From Actinomycetota bacterium (lineage in GTDB: Bacteria > Actinomycetota > Thermoleophilia > UBA2241), in assembly GCA_026392265.1 (NCBI GenBank), contig JAPLCL010000201.1:1-9782 (forward strand): a DNA stretch of 9,782 bases, written 5' to 3'. The notes below the pieces were generated by a model. The model had not been told where the DNA came from and made no database searches. It saw only the letters and a program-made list of their open reading frames with translations. Below, in pieces: positions 7,396 through 9,782 of this stretch. The translations under genes were made by a program, and so were the position numbers. Positions within the stretch are counted from its first letter, which is position 1, and each line of letters begins with the position of its first letter.

Positions 7396-7402
7396 ACCTC
7401 CT
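7396..7402 (-). promoter_or_regulatory. Ribosome binding site that sets the phosphatase start
   Basis: Read on the - strand, AGGAGGT is followed by CAC and then the GTG at 7392. It is a near-perfect anti-Shine-Dalgarno match, though the spacing is short. It supports the GTG start over the ATG at 7524 permitted by the open frame. Confidence 0.7.
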
Positions 7403-7421
7403 GACCGTGAGTGCGGGCCGT

Positions 7422-7433
7422 ACCTGCGCAGGT
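7422..7433. promoter_or_regulatory. 12-bp perfect palindrome in the phosphatase leader (possible operator)
   Basis: ACCTGCGCAGGT equals its own reverse complement. It lies 29 bases upstream of the phosphatase GTG, in the 85-bp gap after the AlkD-like gene. On the - strand it is preceded by a slightly AT-richer stretch (TAGTAACATAGAG) that might hold a -10 element. A regulator-binding role is possible, but one 12-bp palindrome in GC-rich DNA is weak evidence. Confidence 0.3.
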
Positions 7434-7477
7434 TCTCTATGTTACTACCGGAATGGGAGACTGGGCCAGCGCAGCGC

Positions 7478-8197
7478 TCAGAAGCGGCGCAGCACCTTGT
7501 TCGAGCGCAACTCGCGCAGAGCATCGCGCGCGACCCAGCGGGCGCTGCGCGCGGCCGGGTCGCGGCGGTCGACGGCGGCGAGAGCGTCGGCCGAGGCCAA
7601 GATGGCCTCGGCCGTGTCGATCGCCGCCGCGTGCAGCGCCGCGTTGCGTTTGCCGATGTTGCGCAGCGCCCAGTTCACGGCCTTCTTCACGAAGTTGCGG
7701 CCGTCCCCCGCTTCGCGACGGACCAGTGCGAGGATCACGAGAAAGCGCTCGTCGGGCGCCTTCTTGTCCTGCACAGCCAGCGCGGCCGCGGTGGCGAACG
7801 CCGCGCGCTTGATCCACTCGTCCTCGGCGGTGCTCCACTCGCCCACCTTGTCGTAGGCGAACGGCGTCTTGTCGAAGAGGTTGGACGTGACCTGATCGCA
7901 GACGTCCCACGAGTCGAAGTCCGCAGCCCACCGGTCCATCTGCGCCTCGGTGACGGCGGCCGGGTCGTCGACCATGCTTGCGAGCAGGCGCGCCTCGTGG
8001 TTGCCACTGTCCCAGAGCGCCAGGGCCAGGTCGTGGTCGGTGCCCAGTGCCCTGGCCAGGCGCCGCAGCTCGGGCACCGAGACGCCGAACGCGTCGGCGA
8101 CGTTGATGCCGTACCGCGCCATACCGGCACGGCTCTCCTCGCTGGTCCGCGCAGCAAGCTCGTCCATGACGGCAGTGAGACGTTCGCGAGTGCTCAT
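7478..8197 (-). CDS. AlkD-like DNA alkylation repair protein (HEAT-repeat DNA glycosylase family)
   Basis: The 239-residue, mostly helical protein matches the AlkD family, whose members excise positively charged alkylated bases (N3- and N7-alkylpurines) without base flipping. The diagnostic residues are in place: W97 and D101 in SWDVCDQV (corresponding to W109/D113 of Bacillus cereus AlkD), R131 in EWIKRAAF (R148) and W176 in AVNWALRN (W187). Length and residue spacing are normal for the family, so it looks complete and active. The ATG at 8197 has no clear Shine-Dalgarno sequence, but TAAGCT at 8206-8211 suggests a leaderless transcript. The upstream SRPBCC-like gene ends 40 bases away and the phosphatase gene starts 85 bases downstream on the same strand. 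The PafBC-like damage regulator lies in the opposite-strand cluster; a regulatory link is speculation. Confidence 0.9.
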   Translation of the reverse strand: MSTRERLTAVMDELAARTSEESRAGMARYGINVADAFGVSVPELRRLARALGTDHDLALALWDSGNHEARLLASMVDDPAAVTEAQMDRWAADFDSWDVCDQVTSNLFDKTPFAYDKVGEWSTAEDEWIKRAAFATAAALAVQDKKAPDERFLVILALVRREAGDGRNFVKKAVNWALRNIGKRNAALHAAAIDTAEAILASADALAAVDRRDPAARSARWVARDALRELRSNKVLRRF

Positions 8198-8205
8198 CGG
8201 CTGGT

Positions 8206-8211
8206 AGCTTA
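8206..8211 (-). promoter_or_regulatory. Possible -10 element (TAAGCT) for leaderless transcription of the AlkD-like gene
   Basis: On the - strand TAAGCT (TAnnnT type) is followed by eight bases and then the ATG, so a start at the A of ATG would be normally spaced. No purine-rich ribosome binding site precedes the ATG. Leaderless genes of this layout are common in actinobacteria. No strong -35 is seen. Confidence 0.35.
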
Positions 8212-8214
8212 CGC

Positions 8215-8231
8215 CGGCCGGCCACCGGCCG
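8215..8231. repeat. GC hairpin between the SRPBCC-like and AlkD-like genes
   Basis: Arms CGGCCGG and CCGGCCG (7 bp, perfect) flank a 3-base loop. The hairpin starts 6 bases after the SRPBCC-like stop on the - strand and covers the place where a -35 element for the next gene would lie. It may be a U-poor terminator or an operator-like repeat. GC-only repeats of this size can arise by chance in such DNA. Confidence 0.35.
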
Positions 8232-8237
8232 CCAGGC

Positions 8238-8558
8238 TCAGCGCATCTCCGCGAAGTCGCGATAGCGGTCCAGATGGGCGACCGCCCGGCGATAGGTCTC
8301 TTCCACCTCCGGGCCTGTAGCTTCGTCAGACGGCGACAAGTCGAGCTGCACCGACAGCGTGACGCGCGTGCGCGCGATGCTCACCGGCTCGAAGGTCACG
8401 TCGCCGCTGCCGAACACGCCGCAGGCGTTGTCTTTGACCAGCCACTCGTCCGGCACGAAGTTGCGATCGGAGAGCCGCTGACGCACGAAATCGGCCCAGT
8501 GGTGCCCGGCCTGTTCGATAGGGACGTCGACCACGGTCGACGAGCGCACGACGATCAT
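8238..8558 (-). CDS. Small SRPBCC/START-like (polyketide cyclase-dehydrase type) protein
   Basis: The 106-residue soluble protein begins MIVVRSSTVVDVPIEQAG, a typical first strand and helix of SRPBCC folds. It continues with strands GDVTFEPVSI and RTRVTLSVQLDLS and ends with an amphipathic helix (EETYRRAVAHLDRYRDFAEM). The fold forms a cavity for hydrophobic ligands, but no ligand can be named and there is no catalytic motif to judge. It is shorter than the usual 140-150 residues. The ATG at 8558 is preferred over one at 8591 because AAGGAG (8564-8569) stands five bases upstream. It lies 67 bases after the second MttB-family gene on the same strand. Assignment rests on fold-like patterns, so an unrelated small protein is possible. 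Confidence 0.6.
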   Translation of the reverse strand: MIVVRSSTVVDVPIEQAGHHWADFVRQRLSDRNFVPDEWLVKDNACGVFGSGDVTFEPVSIARTRVTLSVQLDLSPSDEATGPEVEETYRRAVAHLDRYRDFAEMR

Positions 8559-8563
8559 CCTCG

Positions 8564-8569
8564 CTCCTT
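8564..8569 (-). promoter_or_regulatory. Ribosome binding site that sets the SRPBCC-like start
   Basis: AAGGAG on the - strand, five bases before the ATG at 8558. It favours that start over the upstream in-frame ATG at 8591. Confidence 0.7.
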
Positions 8570-8625
8570 GTGAAGGGTGTGCACAGAGCATTCCACCGCC
8601 ACGCCCCGGCTACGCACCACGCGAC

Positions 8626-9782
8626 TCAGCCGCGCAGCTCGGCGTCGGCCGCCGCGAGGATCTTCGTGAGCTCTGCGGCCTGCGCGGGGTCGAGTGGTTC
8701 GGGCCGATACTCACGCCAGATCCACTCGGCCTTCTCACGCGCCACCTCGAGGGGATCGCGAAAGGCGCCGTCGGGCCCCGGCTGATGCGTGATCGCCGGC
8801 GTGACTGCCTCGCGCATATGCCGGCGTGTGTGCTTGTGACCGAGGAAGTGCCCGCCGGGGCCGACCTCGGCGATGGTCTCCAGGGCCAGCGCCTCGTCGT
8901 CGAGCTCGATATCCGTGATCGCGTAGCGAGCACGGTGGTAGATGTCGTCACCGAGAATGATGTGCTCCGGATAGAACAGCGTGTAGACGTTGACGAGGCC
9001 GATGCTCGGCAGCAGTTCCGAGCCCTCCTGCGCGGCCTGCACGAAGTCGAGCGCCTCCTCGACGCCGGCCTGCCAGGTGCCGGGCACCGGCGAGTCGGTG
9101 CCGCAGGTGGCCGACTCCGCCGGCACGCCCCAGTGGTGCGCGAGCTCGGTGCCCAGGGCGCGGCTGCGCCCATCCTGTGGAAAGCTCACGAAGTTGCCGC
9201 TGCTCGGGTCGGCCCAGCTCTGCATCGTGGAATGGAGCACCGGCGCACCGGGGTGCGCGAGCTGCAGCAGCACGGTGGCTGCGACCAGCTCCGCCGAGCC
9301 GAGCGCGTAGGCGCCGGCCTTGGTGGCCGGCGCCGTCGTGCCCAGCGTCGGCATGGTGACGAACGTCACAGGCACGCCGGCCGCGGCGAACACGAGCGCC
9401 GCTTCGATGCCGTCCTTGTCGATGACGAGCGGCGAGATCGTGCCGATGAGGTCGCTCATGACGGGCCGGCGGCGCAGCTCGTCCGACCCCCCCGCGATCA
9501 CCGAGGCCATCTCCACGGCGTATCGCGCTTCGCGGGCGCCGTTCACCATGCCCTGCAGGTGCTTGACCGTGTTGTTCCAGCCGGCGTCGAGCTCGTGCAG
9601 CTGCGCGGTCTCGCCGCAATCGCCGGCGCTGAGCGTGGGCCACCAGAAGGCGATACTCGAGAGGTAGTCCTGCATCCTGGTCACGTCAGCAAGGTCGGCC
9701 TTAGTGGATTGCCGCCGCTCGCGCGTCGAAAAGTCGATGATCTCGACGCCACAGCCGTCTGTGGTGCAGTAGGTGTTGCCGT
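8626..9782 (-). CDS. Second MttB-family methyltransferase-like protein, 5' truncated by window edge, no pyrrolysine
   Basis: The frame stays open on the - strand to the window end, above the first ATG-like choice near 9684. The residues there (GNTYCTTDGCGVEIIDF, then RRQSTKADLADVTRM) match the MttB N-terminal half, so the gene continues beyond 9782. About 384 residues are visible and roughly 100 are missing. Family blocks include TISPL, TMPTLGTTAPATKAGAYAL, LLQLAHPGAPVLHS, HHWGVPAES, and a C-terminal GHFLGHKHTRRHMREA region. By rough alignment the pyrrolysine position is the glycine codon at 9100-9102. It shares the AxLxQLAHPGA core with the MttB-family protein at the left end but is clearly diverged, especially between the HPGA block and the pyrrolysine site, so a different substrate is likely. 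The predicted role is corrinoid-dependent demethylation of a methylated amine. No partner corrinoid protein is visible. Confidence 0.88.
   Translation of the reverse strand, partial: GNTYCTTDGCGVEIIDFSTRERRQSTKADLADVTRMQDYLSSIAFWWPTLSAGDCGETAQLHELDAGWNNTVKHLQGMVNGAREARYAVEMASVIAGGSDELRRRPVMSDLIGTISPLVIDKDGIEAALVFAAAGVPVTFVTMPTLGTTAPATKAGAYALGSAELVAATVLLQLAHPGAPVLHSTMQSWADPSSGNFVSFPQDGRSRALGTELAHHWGVPAESATCGTDSPVPGTWQAGVEEALDFVQAAQEGSELLPSIGLVNVYTLFYPEHIILGDDIYHRARYAITDIELDDEALALETIAEVGPGGHFLGHKHTRRHMREAVTPAITHQPGPDGAFRDPLEVAREKAEWIWREYRPEPLDPAQAAELTKILAAADAELRG

Noticed and set aside
4849..7404. Long + strand open frames opposite the phosphatase gene
   Set aside because: They are antisense shadows typical of high-GC DNA: no recognisable domains and a His/Arg/Gln-rich composition, while the - strand protein has clear domains.
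7393..7524. 44-residue N-terminal extension of the phosphatase from the ATG at 7524
   Set aside because: It would overlap the AlkD-like gene and ignores the near-perfect ribosome binding site before the GTG at 7392.
8578..8585. TGTGCACA palindrome before the SRPBCC-like gene
   Set aside because: An 8-bp palindrome is expected by chance and no promoter elements accompany it.

Overview
The window is very GC-rich (about 70% by eye) and densely coded. A fused PafB-PafC type regulator, WYL regulators and a leaderless-looking promoter point to an Actinomycetota genome, possibly a deep-branching class such as Thermoleophilia; that class-level guess is inference only. No rRNA, tRNA, CRISPR array, transposase or phage gene was seen.

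The left half is read on the + strand. It holds the C-terminal two thirds of an MttB-family (trimethylamine methyltransferase-like) protein, a 131-bp gap with two strong GC hairpins, and then three genes joined by stop/start overlaps. These are a fused PafBC-type double HTH-WYL regulator (1119-3200), an unrecognised 86-residue two-helix membrane protein (3197-3457) and a LarA-family nickel-pincer racemase/epimerase homologue (3454-4731).

The right half is read on the - strand. In transcription order it holds a second, diverged MttB-family protein cut by the window end (9782-8626), a small SRPBCC-like protein (8558-8238), an AlkD-type DNA-alkylation repair HEAT protein (8197-7478) and a four-helix, triple-GAF SpoIIE/PP2C phosphatase (7392-4756). 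The two halves converge on a 24-bp perfect palindrome (4713-4736) that spans the larA-like stop codon and probably acts as a shared bidirectional terminator.

Themes: two MttB-family methyltransferase homologues without pyrrolysine sit at opposite ends. Two proteins with DNA-damage links, the PafBC-like regulator and the AlkD-like glycosylase, lie in the same window but in different transcription units. The most distinctive arrangement is the coupled pafBC / small membrane protein / larA cassette, in which pafBC lacks its familiar pafA and tatA neighbours. Nothing here proves a new system; the cassette and the paired MttB homologues are the best leads.
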